A stretch of 64,000 nucleotides of DNA from Populus alba (GCF_005239225.2 NC_133284.1:49012697-49076696); one strand, 5' to 3'; counted from the stretch's first letter, positions 9,611 to 19,893 are shown. Notes: a model not told the origin generated them from the letters alone. Translations and numbers: made by a program.

Positions 9611-10181
9611 GGCGCTGCTCTTCGACAACCAGCTTTTTTCAAGCAAACCATGGTGAAATCTAGGGTTAAGATTAAAAAAGAAGATGCGAGGGAAGATGAA
9701 GTACAGCAATCAGATTAGCGAGAAGAGCAAGCATCAAATTTCTGGATGGAGAATTATCGTATTGTAATGAGAAGTTCCAGTTTTCCAGACTGCAGCTGTA
9801 GAAATGACAAGGACACCTGCTCAGAAGGCCAGTAAACTGTCCTTCTTCGTGAGAATGATTTGGTTGGTTTTGTTTGCTTTGCTAGTTATGTTAGCAACTC
9901 AAGCTTGGCTTTGACAAATGAAGCAGATGAAAGTGTTTGGGCTTTAAGCTTTTCATGACCACCCGGCCGGAGATTGAATTCATGGCTTCTCTTATTCTGC
10001 TGGCTCTGCTACTAACATGGTAGTAGTAGAGCTTTCGACTGTCAGGCATGGCGTCAGTATCGTCACTACTAACATGGTAGTAGAGCTTCCTTGAAGTTGA
10101 ATATGACTCCTCGGAAGCTCTTCGATGCCAGTCTTCACATCTTAATGTATTCGCTTTTAACTTGTTTGGGGTCTTTTCAGA
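9611..10181 (+). other. Sequence downstream of the duplicated promoter, no clear gene
   Basis: An ATG at about 9650 opens a frame of only 22 codons rich in Lys, Glu and Asp. A short direct repeat containing the palindromic CTACTAACATGGTAGTAG occurs twice between 10010 and 10090. I see no domain and no convincing exon chain. It may be a decayed gene that once used the duplicated promoter block. Confidence 0.35.
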
Positions 10182-10295
10182 ATGGATCTTGAGAATGTTC
10201 CTCCTCCTGTTCTTCGGTATCTTTTGCAGCAGGTTCCTTCATGGATCATAACTCCCACCATTCTCAACAGATGGAGAAGAAGGTTAAAAGGATAA
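10182..10295 (+). CDS. Possible terminal exon, unknown protein (37 codons)
   Basis: An excellent splice-acceptor-like GTCTTTTCAG precedes an ATG-led frame reading MDLENVPPPVLRYLLQQVPS and ending in a basic tail and TAA. It looks more protein-like than its surroundings, but I do not recognise it and cannot identify upstream exons. It lies between the duplicated promoter block and block P copy 2. It could be a real last exon, a pseudogene remnant or chance. Confidence 0.2.
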   Translation: MDLENVPPPVLRYLLQQVPSWIITPTILNRWRRRLKG

Positions 10296-10319
10296 AAGAA
10301 ATAAATGTATGAAAGTGAA

Positions 10320-10470
10320 GAGGTGTGCTGGACCCAACGCAGAGTCTACTAGGCGTTATCTGTTCTGACAAGCCAAGCAGTCGAGATTTTATTGGATTTT
10401 ATCCTGTTGATTTGAAGTGTGCGATTTGATCGAGATAAAAACTGAAAAGTATATTAAAAAAATCGAATGG
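10320..10470 (+). repeat. Local duplicate block P, copy 2
   Basis: Matches 8590-8780 (GCTGGACCCAACGCA, TCTACTAGGCGTTATCTGTTCTG). It precedes a stretch that contains a 77-codon minus-strand frame with no family signature. Confidence 0.7.
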
Positions 10471-10734
10471 GATAGGGATAAGGAATCGCGGCGATAAACA
10501 AACAGAGGAGGCAAGATAATAGACATGTAAAACCTTCCCCTTCCACCAACAGGGCATTCCAACAGCCCACTCGAGCAAACAGTCGCAAAAGTTAGAATAA
10601 AAGTGGATTCAACCTCAGCCAAACTGGTACCTGCAGATAGAAGAAAGTGAATTATTCATGAGTATACATAATAGTATTTGCCACCAATGCTTGGAATCGA
10701 TTAAATTAATAAAAAAATTATTTTAAAAAATAAA
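10471..10734. other. Short intergenic segment, nothing recognised
   Basis: It holds part of a minus-strand frame of 77 codons that lacks domain features and is probably fortuitous. Confidence 0.4.
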
Positions 10735-10830
10735 CCCGTCTACTAGGCGTTATCTATTCTGCCCACCAATTCTGACAAGACAATCACTTCAGGTTTATTT
10801 GCTTTATTTTTATCTTTATCAGTTTAACAA
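10735..10830 (+). repeat. Local duplicate block P, partial copy 3
   Basis: It starts CCCGTCTACTAGGCGTTATC and continues with TTCTGACAAG and a TTTATTTGCTTTATTTT stretch resembling the other two copies. It leads by AT-rich DNA into promoter block copy 2, in the same order as copy 1 leads into promoter copy 1. Confidence 0.6.
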
Positions 10831-11334
10831 ATTTTTTTTTTTAATTATATAATAATATTATAAAATTAAACTAATTAATATTATGAGATGTTTGATTAAA
10901 ACTAAACTTCTTCATAAAATAATTCTTGAATGGATAATAGCAATTTGCAATGGAGAAGCTAAATGAAAAGTCAAAAATAAAAAACTAATATTTTAGTTTT
11001 TCTTTATTTGTTTTTGCATAAGTCAAATAAAATGCTAAAATACATTTTTTCTTCCACAAATGTTATTCATATGTATCTCTTCAAAGAGCCAAAATTAATA
11101 AAGTGGGGCCACTAAAAAATAAAATCAATTAAATATACCATGTGGAAAAAAAAAATAACATTAAACTTATTAAAAAATAATAAAACACTTGTTTCTTCCA
11201 TTCCAATATAAATGGCTCTTCAAATGGTTTTTTTTATTGGAATAAATATGGTAAAAAAAATTATATTTATATTATTCAAAATGTTATTTTATTAATTTAA
11301 TTTTTTTAAATAATATTTTGCATTGGACATGCTC
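10831..11334. other. AT-rich intergenic DNA, no gene seen
   Basis: Runs of A and T dominate. No gene, repeat array or mobile-element signature was recognised. Confidence 0.6.
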
Positions 11335-11660
11335 TGATACGAAAACAGCAATAATAATTCAAGATTTTTACTGAAACTAGGACCCGTTATGCATGTTGTT
11401 GGTTATTAGGCTAAGATATGTTCTGTCCATAAGAAATGAATCTGATCTAAATATTTAAAAGTATTATTAAAAAAATTAAACCGTATATATATATAGATAT
11501 ATGGGCCCATCAGAGATGGGCGTTATCGTGCGATCACACGCGAAAATCTACAAAGCTCGAGCGGAAGACTGGAGAACTTCGTAGATTGATTATAGATCTG
11601 ACTCCTCTTATAAATGAAGAGCACAAATTCATTGTAAACACAACCTTTCACTTTCAAGAA
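11335..11660 (+). repeat. Duplicated promoter/5'UTR-like block, copy 2
   Basis: The second copy of the block at 9235-9610 ends about 35 bp before the start codon of the gene at 11694, so it very likely contains that gene's promoter and 5' leader. It gained a GGGCCC palindrome that copy 1 lacks. Confidence 0.75.
11484..11510 (+). promoter_or_regulatory. TATA-like run with ATGGGCCCAT palindrome
   Basis: TATATATATATA at 11484-11496 is followed by the perfect palindrome ATGGGCCCAT at 11501-11510, which contains the TGGGCC core recognised by plant TCP factors. It lies about 185-210 bp upstream of the gene start. The start of transcription itself cannot be seen. Confidence 0.4.
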
Positions 11661-11693
11661 AAAGGAAGTCATTCAATACGGGCGTCTGCAGCT

Positions 11694-12415
11694 ATGGATT
11701 CGATCAAGCCTTCAGCCCCCAGCCGCAGTGTTTCCAAGTCCAAACACAGGAAACGATGGGTACGAACCAAATCTAGTTATATTTCTATGTTTTTCTTAAA
11801 AAATAGATTATTCTTGATGCTTGTCTCTTGAATTGTTGTTGCTATATTTCATGTCATTATCCCCAGAAATTAAAAAATTATTATTATTCTTATACATGTT
11901 AAGAAGAACAAAGAGAGGAGGGAAAAGATGGAACGATTGAAAACAGATATGGTAGAGATCGGCGAGGGACAAAAACGCATAAGAGAAGGGCAACGAGAAA
12001 TAAGACAAAAGTTTGAAGAGATAGAATCTGAATGCCGCAGCCTCAAAGAGGAGACGATGAACATAGCCAAGCAGAGTGATTACAACCAAGTCAGGATCAA
12101 CCTAATGCTTAGCATCTTGAAAGCCCGTGAAGACAGCAACTTTGCCCATGCTGATCACCTCACTGGGCTCCTCCGGTTGGTTAAATTCCCTTCGCCATTT
12201 CTTTTCTTAATTATTGGGATTTCGGATTCGATAATTAATCTTGCTAATGCTAGCTATTACAAGGAGGGAAACATAAGCTAACGAACTCAAAATAAAAGAA
12301 TCAAAATGCACTGTTGATAATTATTTTTCTCTCAATCATTGTGTTTCCTATTCGTTGTGTTGCCAGCGAGGAAATGGAAAAGCAGGAACAAGGAAAGGCA
12401 GGCCTGGTTGGCTGA
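11694..12415 (+). CDS. Small basic coiled-coil-like protein, 3 exons, unknown function
   Basis: Exons at 11694-11759, 11904-12175 and 12367-12415 splice at GT-AG borders (144-bp and 191-bp introns, phases 0 and 2) to give 128 residues. The N-terminus (MDSIKPSAPSRSVSKSKHRK) is basic and Ser-rich, like a nuclear-localisation stretch. Residues 23-113 are almost entirely charged and helical with heptad-like spacing (ERREKMERLKTDMVEIGEGQ, then IREGQREIRQKFEEIE), suggesting a coiled coil. The C-terminus is short and charged. There is no signal peptide or membrane segment. I vaguely associate this pattern with small uncharacterised plant proteins but cannot name a family. A promoter-like block lies upstream. 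The exact acceptor of intron 1 could be three bases later. Confidence 0.65.
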
Positions 12416-12888
12416 CCAATGATCATGGAAAACAAGGAGCAGTTTGCCTTTGCAGTGACTCCTGATCGTCTTTTCTTATTAAAATGAAATCATCAGTCCT
12501 AAATCGAGATATGTATTGACATTAGTCTTTCCTTGATATCCTTCTTCCTTTGATGAAGTATTCATTTGATTAAGGATTTGCGTTCTCTGTTCCGAGATGA
12601 ATGTTCTGAGTTATAGTACATACTATGTGAATTGCCGGGCGATGCCGCCGGTTGTTATATAAACGGTAGAAGCATTCGGTTGAGTATAACCTGAGGTAAT
12701 CGAAGAAGAAGATAGGCAGACATAATTGAACAAAATGAAAAGAATACCTAAAGCATGGAGGCTAAACAATGCTCTCTGTTAAAGAATCGTAGCAGGCATT
12801 GTTCAAGTCTCAAATCCAAAGCCACATGTGCAGAACAAATCGTAATTCACCTAGCTGCAGAAAAAAAAGAAGCTAAAAGAGCTCATGC
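12416..12888. other. 3' flank of the coiled-coil gene and intergenic DNA
   Basis: This stretch presumably holds the 3' UTR. AT content rises after about 12480. No second gene is visible before the edge of segmental duplication copy A. Confidence 0.5.
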
Positions 12889-13003
12889 CCTTTCACCGCG
12901 CACTTACATTTCACCTATTTTAACTTGATTTTAGGGGTTAGAAGATGTTTTATATATAATCCATTAGTCATTAACGTTTCTAATGGGGTAAATAAATTGT
13001 GTA

Positions 13004-13378
13004 ATGACTCAAACACATTTAGAAGTAATAAAATTTAAAACCGGGAAGAAGAGCTTAATGATCTCTTTCTACTTTGAATGCATAGTAAAAATGCTATTTG
13101 GCCCATAAAATTAAAAAACAAATGATAGAACTTACGTTTGAGGGTATTTAGGTCTTTTCAAAATAGTAGTTTTGTAATTATGCATTTGGACGAGGGGCAA
13201 TCAAGTCTTTGACTATACATAGAAAAAAGATTTTTAAAAAAGTGGGAGGTGCCCACACTATTTGGGCGGTATGTACAATGTATTTTGGAAGTCAAATGTC
13301 ATTGTTAACGACGATGTTTGAAATGACAGGTCATCCTTTTTGTGGTGGTGGGATGCTTGTTCAAGAAGAAGGTGCAAT
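13004..13378. other. Segment present in copy A only (about 375 bp)
   Basis: It is bounded by the similar words GTGTAAT and GTGCAATT. Copy B has the two sides joined as GTGTAATTGAGCTCC at about 31910-31924. A deletion in B through microhomology explains this simply. A 60-codon frame inside (13209-13391) has no recognisable domain. Confidence 0.7.
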
Positions 13379-14447
13379 TGAGCTCCCATGAATAATTTTT
13401 TTTCCTCTATCTTTTCTCTCTCTTGACCTACAAATTCATGTCATTTCTTTCAAAAAATCAATTATGTCTTTCGATTTGTTTCTATCTATTTTAGTCTTTA
13501 TTGTTTTTATTGTTGTTTGCTTTTGCTTTTATAAGGATTTTGTTTAGTGATTTTTTAATGTTTGTTTTCTATGAGCTAATCTCAATCTCATGAATCAGGT
13601 AAGTAGATTTAAAGATTAGCCCAAATTATTTTGGTATTTTTGTGCTTTTTTGTAAAAACTAATTATTTTTTAATTTCATCATTTAACTCATTAGGCCTTA
13701 GTTTCATGGAACTCATTAGGCCTTGAGTTTCATGATTTTTCCTGTTTTTTTATGTCCCGTTCATATATTTCAGGCTGCAGGTTTTTCCGGTTAACCCATG
13801 ATGATTCAGGTTTTTTTTTCAAAGTTTTTTTTATTTGAATTTTTTTGATCTAGTCCTTTAACATTAAGTTATTGAGTCATAAGCTTCGTGGCTTTTATCA
13901 TATTTATTTTTATGAGTTTATGATGATCTTATATCTTTTATCTTAAGAAAGAGTGTGATTGCAAAGCAAAAGCAATGGCGCAGCCGCGTTAGCAAACCAA
14001 CGAAGTAGGAAATAATCTACGTTTAATGGATAGCAGACGTGCTCACAAAGTATTTGTGGAATTTCTTTCTTTATACTTCCAAAATATGACAGAAAGGGAT
14101 TGAAAAACCCACCTCTCAAGGTCATAGGTTTTCGAAAAGAAACCCTTAATTTGTCCTGTTTGAGTTTCAAAACAAAGTGAGATCATATGTAGCCTTGCTA
14201 TGGGATCATTTCTCTATGTTCATGGCAAAATCATGCAACCAAAAATCTATATCTGGGATTGGCCTTTTATTCTGATAAAAACAGAAAGTTGATTCTGCTG
14301 TGAACCTTGGGTCGATTCTCTTGAATAAAACAGAAGCCGAGGTTTTCCATATATGATTGGAAGAACGATGATCATGTTGCTTTTGAACAGATCATGGTGA
14401 GGAAAAGGCCAAGCGAAGAGTATTTGCAGAAAAACATAAGAGAGATG
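13379..14447. other. Copy A unique-looking DNA, no gene seen
   Basis: AT-rich sequence shared with copy B. Relative to B, about 195 bp (B 32495-32690) is missing at 13940-13946. Minus-strand frames at 13943-14170 and 14247-14480 are not conserved in coding form in copy B and are not supported as genes. Confidence 0.6.
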
Positions 14448-14452
14448 GATCT

Positions 14453-14699
14453 TGTTAAGAATAAGAACAAAAGTACACAATACTAGATTGAATGAATTGA
14501 TTTTATTGAATGAAAGTGGCTAATAAATAGCCTTACAGGAATAACAAATAACTGGAAAGTAGCTCATGTTCATAGTAACGTGGCACATACAATAACGAAA
14601 AATAAGCAACTGAAATCCTTTACTTATGCTTGACCATGAATGCCTTCCTGAAGACCAGGGACTCATGGACTTATTCAAATACTAAAATAAACCCCTTCA
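14453..14699 (-). repeat. Copia-2 3' LTR
   Basis: A 247-bp LTR, TGTTAAGAATAAG to CCCCTTCA, with 7 differences from the copy at 21637-21883. Confidence 0.96.
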
Positions 14700-14710
14700 T
14701 TCCTTCCCTT
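14700..14710 (-). other. Copia-2 polypurine tract
   Basis: Minus-strand AAGGGAAGGAA directly abuts the 3' LTR. Confidence 0.85.
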
Positions 14711-14730
14711 AAACTTACTGCGATATGCAG

Positions 14731-15409
14731 TTAGTTTACATCAGTAATTTCTTGGACTCCCAACAGTGTTCTTAGTTTCAAAAATGCATCAAGCTTTAAA
14801 GGCTTGGTCATTAAATCTGCCACCTGATCCTGACTTCCACAATGAACTAATGCAATTGTACCTTCTTTAGTAAGATTTCTCAGAAAATGATATCTCACAT
14901 CAATATGCTTACTGCGTCCATGCATCACCGGATTTTTAGACAATTTAATAGGTGAGCTGTTATCACATTTCACTTGTGTGCACTCTTCATTGCAATGTCC
15001 CAATTCCTTTAAGACTCTTTTTATCCAAAGAGCTTGACATACATACATTGCGGCTGCTACAAATTCTGCTTCAGTTGTTGAAAGAGTCACTATTGGTTGC
15101 TTCTTCGAACTCCATGAGACTGCTCATGAGCTTAACAAAAAAACATATCCACTTGTACTCTTTCTATCCTCCATATCTTCGGCATAATCACTATCCGTAA
15201 ATGAGAGTAGTTCACTACTCCCCCCTTTCTTGTAATGAATTCCAAAATTTATCGTCCCTCTCAAATATCTAAGTGCCCTTTTTGCTATTTGTAGATGAAG
15301 TTCCGTAGGTTTAGCCATATATCTGCTGATGAGACAGGTAACAAACATCATGTCTAGTCTTGTTGCTGTGAGATACATTAAGCTGCCCACTAACTGCTTA
15401 TAATATGTT
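14731..15409 (-). pseudogene. Copia-2 RT C-terminus and RNase H
   Basis: This is the 3' part of the Copia-2 reading frame, cut off from its upstream part by Copia-3. It continues after the duplicated TCATC with DETYYKQLVGSLMYLTATR, then the RT connection (ALRYLRGTINFGIHY). RNase H follows with FTDSDYAED (the usual WAG is YAE), STTEAEF, KCDNSS and ADLMTKPL. A single in-frame TGA near 15124 lies between SGYVFLLSS and AVSWSSKKQ, and otherwise the frame is open to 14731. Alteration of the conserved DWAG to DYAE may weaken the enzyme. Confidence 0.9.
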
Positions 15410-15414
15410 TCATC

Positions 15415-15622
15415 TGTAGGAAAGCTAACCTACTATTGTCTTTGTTGTTATTCATATATATAGCAGATTACAAGAGTGATTGTCGCATATATACATGGCA
15501 ATCTAATCATTCTAAATACAGTATGAAATATTACAGATACAATGGAAAGATTATAGGAGAGTATTATGGCTGATTCATAGCGATAGAATTATATGAATCC
15601 TATGTTATCAATATCTCTTTCA
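15415..15622 (-). repeat. Copia-3 3' LTR
   Basis: A 208-bp LTR, 96.6 percent identical to the copy at 19681-19888 by hand count. Confidence 0.95.
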
Positions 15623-15631
15623 TCCCCCCGC
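15623..15631 (-). other. Copia-3 polypurine tract
   Basis: Minus-strand GCGGGGGGA directly beside the 3' LTR. Confidence 0.85.
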
Positions 15632-15635
15632 AAGC

Positions 15636-15974
15636 TCAAAGTGGGAGTGAGCCAATGAAGAGCTTGTCACGATTGGGAACAAACTTGGTAGAACATAGTG
15701 GTTTAGTGAAGATATCTGCAGTTTGAGTAGAGCCAGCAACATGTTCTAACACAAGATCCCTGCTAGCAACACGTTCTCGGACGAAATGGACATCAATTTC
15801 AATGTGCTTTGTGCGATGATGAAAAACTGGATTTTTGGCCATAGTCACAGCACTGATATTGTCACAGTACAACTTGGGAGGTGGAAGACAATAGCCAATA
15901 CTCTGTAGCAAATTCATAAACCACATGAGTTCAGCTGTAGTGGAAGCTAATGCACAATATTCTACCTCTGCCAT
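15636..15974 (-). pseudogene. Copia-3 RNase H C-terminal fragment
   Basis: The frame carries SMAEVEYCALAS (the AEAEY block), LYCDNISAV and ADIFTKPL. Upstream, the RT frame passes HTPLID and is joined directly to this block, out of register. The stretch expected between them (the SDADWAG block, the RRSTSGY block and SWSSKKQ), about 40-45 residues, is missing. The deletion removes the first catalytic Asp of RNase H, so the element cannot encode a complete enzyme. Confidence 0.88.
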
Positions 15975-17128
15975 GGAACGAGATCAATTAAAGGAGTGTG
16001 AACAAGGTGAAGACCAAGATCAAGAGTGCCCTTTAAATATCGAAATATCCTCTTCACAGGAATGAGGTGAAGCTCCCTTGGTGCAAGCATGTATTGACAA
16101 ACACGATGAACATAATAGGAGATGTCCGGTCGTGTGAGAGTGAGATATTGCAAGGAGCCAACAAGCTGTCGATAAAAAGTTGGATCAGATATCAAGGCAC
16201 CATCAGTGGCTGTCAATAATGTTCCTGAGGCAAGCGGAGTGGCAACTGGTTTTGGACCAGCTAAACCGAATTTCTGCAAAAGGGACACTAGGTACCGTGT
16301 CTGAGTGACAGTGATAGTGGTGGCATCTCTAGCAACTTGAAGACCAAGGAAGTAATGAATATCACTGAGATCCTTCATGCTAAACACAGAGGAGAGATGA
16401 GAGATAAATGCAGAGATTTGTGAAGGAGAACTCCCAGTAATAAGTATATCATCAACATATATTAAGAGAAGAAGAATATCTGAACCCTGGCGTTGATAGA
16501 ATAATGACTGATCATAGGGACAACGAAGAAAACCCATCGATTGAATGTAGGTGCTGAATTTCATATACCACGCACGTGGTGCTTGTTTTAAGCCATACAA
16601 GGCTTTATGGAGAAGACAGACATGCTGTGGGAGAGCAGGATCCTCATGACCAGGCGGCTGAGCTAAGTACACATGTTCTTGTAAATCACCATGTAGAAAC
16701 GCGTTGTTGACATCTAACTGTCTAAGGATCCAGCCCTGAGATAAACCGATTGTGAGAATGAGCCGAATAGTGCTTACCTTGACAACCGGGCTAAAGGTTT
16801 CATCATAGTCCAACCCTGGAAGTTATGTAAAACCTCTGGCCACAAGTCTAGCCTTATACCTGTCAAGTGTGCCATTGGACTTCGTTTTAACTTTAAAGAC
16901 CCACTTACTGCTAACTACATTCATATCTGGTTTGCGAGGAACCAAAGTCCATGTGCTATTGGCATGAAGAGCATCCATTTTAGCTTGCATGGCCTGCTTC
17001 CATTGAGGATGTTGAAGTGCCTGGCGGAAGGAAGTGGGCTCTGATGGCTGAGCTGCAAGATCAGCAAGAAAACAAACAGGTATATGATATTTAAAAGAAA
17101 AGAAGACTTTCGGTTTAAGATTCCCTGT
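15962..17128 (-). pseudogene. Copia-3 reverse transcriptase
   Basis: This lies in the same frame as the long gag-integrase frame upstream, separated only by TAA at 17129-17131 (expected Gln) and interrupted again by TAA at 16823-16825 in RGFT*LPGLDYDETF (expected Gln). RT motifs follow: LDVNNAFLHGDL, LYGLKQAPRAWY, and YVDDILITGSS with the catalytic YVDD, then SDIHYFLGLQVA. Both nonsense changes fit C-to-T deamination of methylated cytosine. The frame ends at VPWQR where the RNase H deletion shifts it. Confidence 0.92.
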
Positions 17129-19663
17129 TTAAGTGTGAGTGACCATTTGATGAGTACGTTGTGGAATGCTTGGAGGAACAGACGCAGGCGATGAAGGAGG
17201 CAATGCTGATGGCAGTGGAGTTGGAGACATATGGACTGAGGAGCAGACGGGTTCCATCAAGTGTGGAGGCATAACCTCGACATCAACAATTCCAGCAAAC
17301 TGGGAACTAGTAGTTGAGGATTGTATGGCAGTATTCTGAAGAGATTTGGGAAGTGCTTGTAGGTGAAAAAGTTGACTACGAGAGGAATGAGAGGCTATAA
17401 CATTCTTAAATGGAAAATGCTGCTCATTAAATCTGACATGTCGACTAATATAAATGCGGCCTGAATGTGGTTCAAGGCAGCAATATCCCTTATGTTTGGC
17501 TGAGTATCCAAGGAATACACAGCATATTGATTTGTATTCCAGTTTGGTCCGACCAAAAGGTGAAATCAAGGGATAGCAGGAGCAACCAAAGACCCGTAGA
17601 GAGTCATATTTTGGTGAGGTACCAAAGGCAAGCTCATAAGGAGACATGTGATCAAGCACTGAAGATGGCAGACGATTGATTAAGAAGACAGCAGTGTTGA
17701 AGGCTACTTTCCAGTATTTAACTGGAACAGAAGCATGTGCTAGTAGTGTTAAACTTGTCTCGACAATATGTCTATGTCTTCGTTCAGCCAAACCATTTTG
17801 TTCAGGGGTCCCTGGACAGGAAAGCCTATGAATGATACCATTAGCTGCAAAATGAGTTTGCAATACTGTGTTAACAAATTCACCACCACCATCACTTTGA
17901 ATAATTTTCACAGAGTTATTGAATTGGTTTGCCATTTGGTGAAGAAATGCAGGGAAAATTGTGATAACATCAGATTTTCGAGCCATAGGGAAAAGCCATA
18001 TATAACGTTGATATTCATCAACAATGAGTAAATAAAACCGAAAACCATCATAAGAAGAGACTGATGCAGGACCCCAGACATCAGTATGAAGGGTATGCAG
18101 AAAAGAAGTTGCATATGTTTGATGAGAATGAAAGGGCAACTTTGAAGATTTGCCCAGCATACAACTGTGACAAAACGTTGTCATTTTATTTAAAGATGGT
18201 AAACATAATCTGCTGAGGATTTGAGAGTGAGGGTGACCAAGACGAGCATGCCACAAACTGCCTGGAACTTTAGTTGCTAGAAAACTGAGCGAAGGCTTTG
18301 AGAGCTGCTGCAGATTGATAGGATATAGACCATTCGCCATTGGACCTTTAAGGATCACTTGATTTGTCTTCATGTCCTTGAGAAGGAATCCCCATGGATA
18401 AAAGAGAAAATAACAGTTATTGTCTCTTGTAAACTGAGATACAGACAATAATTTTCCTTTGATATCAGGAACAACTAGAACATTATGAAGCTGAAGAGTA
18501 GTAGACGGCAGAGTAGCTTGTCCAATACCAGTTATAGATAAACCATTACCATTGCCAACCATAACAGTATCAGTACCAGAATAGGGATGAATACCTTGCA
18601 CCTCATTGGAATTAGGAGTCATGTGCTGGTTTGCACTAGTGTCGGGATACCAGGTGTCCTTTGTAGTGTCTCCAATATGGATTGCAGCAAAAGCCTTGTA
18701 TTGTTCTGCTTCTTCGTCTGAGGCGAAACAACCATCTGCTTTGTGGTTTGAACCGCCACATCGAAAACATGTAATGTTACCTCGTCCACGACCAAATGGG
18801 CGGCTTCCACGAGTAAAAGAGGACAACTTGACTCCAGAAGAATTGTCAATAGGACGAGAGGAACGCACATCTTTATTGCGTGGCTGGAAAGGCATCTTAT
18901 GGTAACCACTAGAACGAACACGAGTATTATGATTACCTTGAGATCTTGCATGGAAACGATTTTTATTAGTATAGAAAGCAACACTAGATTGAGATGTTCT
19001 TGTACCTTGAAGTCTGATTTCAAAATCACGAAGCTTGCCAATAACTCCTTCTAGAGAAGGAAACATGTCACGAGCATTGAGTGCTGCAACAATAGGATCA
19101 AACTCAGATCCTAGCCCATGTAGGATACAAATAATAAGGTCATCATTTTCCATTGGTTTGCCTACACCACGAAGAGACAAGGCCAACGACTTTGCTCTGT
19201 GTAGATAATCTTCTAAAGAAAAGGTGCCTTTGGTGAGAGTTTGCAATTCTCCCTTTATTTGCTGAATGCGGTCTCGGGTGTGACTTCCATAAAGAGTCTC
19301 CAATATAGTCCAAGCATCATGATTAGACTCACTATTGATGACTTGGGAGAGAGGACCGTTTGACAATGAGCTGTTGATCCATCCAAGGACCAATTGATCA
19401 ATACGCAGCCAAATTGCTGCAGCTGGATTTGGTTGTGATGCACCATCAGCATCAACAATGGTTAATTCAGGACAGGGAACTCCATCTGTCACATACCCAA
19501 GAAGACCATGTCCTCTTAGGATTGGAACAACTTGTGCTTTCCAAAGCAGATAATTATTTGAGGCTAGCTTAGTAGAAATATCAGGTAAGCGAGTTTTGGA
19601 AGGTGTAAAATCTAGAGAAAGGGCAGCGGCTGGGGACAAGATTGAAGTGGTGAGGGATTCCAT
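17129..19663 (-). CDS. Copia-3 Gag, protease and integrase polyprotein
   Basis: I choose the Met at complement 19661-19663 (MESLTTSIL), because the earlier Met spans the PBS/LTR border. The frame is 844 codons. In the numbering from the earlier Met, gag covers residues 30-230, followed by a zinc knuckle CFRCGGSNHKADGC at 305-318. The protease site reads DTS at 347-349 where copia proteases have DTG or DSG. The integrase finger HARLGH...CHSC is near 478-507. The triad is D534, D597 and E633 with the canonical 35-residue spacing. A Pro/Ser-rich linker ends at a TAA that probably replaced Gln. The protease Gly-to-Ser change would be expected to cripple processing. Confidence 0.94.
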   Translation of the reverse strand: MESLTTSILSPAAALSLDFTPSKTRLPDISTKLASNNYLLWKAQVVPILRGHGLLGYVTDGVPCPELTIVDADGASQPNPAAAIWLRIDQLVLGWINSSLSNGPLSQVINSESNHDAWTILETLYGSHTRDRIQQIKGELQTLTKGTFSLEDYLHRAKSLALSLRGVGKPMENDDLIICILHGLGSEFDPIVAALNARDMFPSLEGVIGKLRDFEIRLQGTRTSQSSVAFYTNKNRFHARSQGNHNTRVRSSGYHKMPFQPRNKDVRSSRPIDNSSGVKLSSFTRGSRPFGRGRGNITCFRCGGSNHKADGCFASDEEAEQYKAFAAIHIGDTTKDTWYPDTSANQHMTPNSNEVQGIHPYSGTDTVMVGNGNGLSITGIGQATLPSTTLQLHNVLVVPDIKGKLLSVSQFTRDNNCYFLFYPWGFLLKDMKTNQVILKGPMANGLYPINLQQLSKPSLSFLATKVPGSLWHARLGHPHSQILSRLCLPSLNKMTTFCHSCMLGKSSKLPFHSHQTYATSFLHTLHTDVWGPASVSSYDGFRFYLLIVDEYQRYIWLFPMARKSDVITIFPAFLHQMANQFNNSVKIIQSDGGGEFVNTVLQTHFAANGIIHRLSCPGTPEQNGLAERRHRHIVETSLTLLAHASVPVKYWKVAFNTAVFLINRLPSSVLDHMSPYELAFGTSPKYDSLRVFGCSCYPLISPFGRTKLEYKSICCVFLGYSAKHKGYCCLEPHSGRIYISRHVRFNEQHFPFKNVIASHSSRSQLFHLQALPKSLQNTAIQSSTTSSQFAGIVDVEVMPPHLMEPVCSSVHMSPTPLPSALPPSSPASVPPSIPQRTHQMVTHT

Positions 19664-19668
19664 TGCAA

Positions 19669-19680
19669 GCTCTGATACCA
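19669..19680 (-). other. Copia-3 primer binding site (tRNA-iMet)
   Basis: Minus-strand TGGTATCAGAGC directly abuts the 5' LTR. Confidence 0.95.
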
Positions 19681-19888
19681 TGTAGGAAAGCTAACCTACT
19701 GTTGTCTTTGTTGTTATTCATATATATAGCAGATTACAAGAGTGATTGTCGCATATATACATAGCAATCTAATCATTCTAAATACAATATGAAATATTAC
19801 AGATACAATGAAAAGATTATAGGAGAGTATTATGGCTGATTAATAGCGATAGAATTATACGAATCCTATGCTATCAATATCTCTTTCA
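19681..19888 (-). repeat. Copia-3 5' LTR
   Basis: A 208-bp LTR. Seven differences from the 3' LTR, six of them transitions. Confidence 0.95.
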
Positions 19889-19893
19889 TCATC

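Larger units (their letters stand above)
15415..19888 (-). mobile_element. Copia-3: RE1-like copia nested inside Copia-2
   Basis: A 4,474-bp element with 208-bp LTRs (15415-15622, 19681-19888; TGTAGG...TTTCA) and TSD TCATC at 15410-15414 and 19889-19893, inserted in the RT of Copia-2. The PBS TGGTATCAGAGC at 19669-19680 abuts the LTR, and the PPT GCGGGGGGA ends at 15623. LTRs differ at 7 of 208 positions (6 transitions). The gag-pol reading frame is intact except for two CAA/CAG-to-TAA nonsense codons, and the RNase H region has a frame-shifting deletion. Confidence 0.97.

Noticed and set aside
10389..10622. 77-codon minus-strand frame
   Set aside because: No domain, no conserved partner in the related block at 8590, and AT-biased composition.
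18606..18905. Plus-strand frame of 99 codons and others within Copia-3
   Set aside because: Antisense shadow of the 844-codon gag-pol frame.
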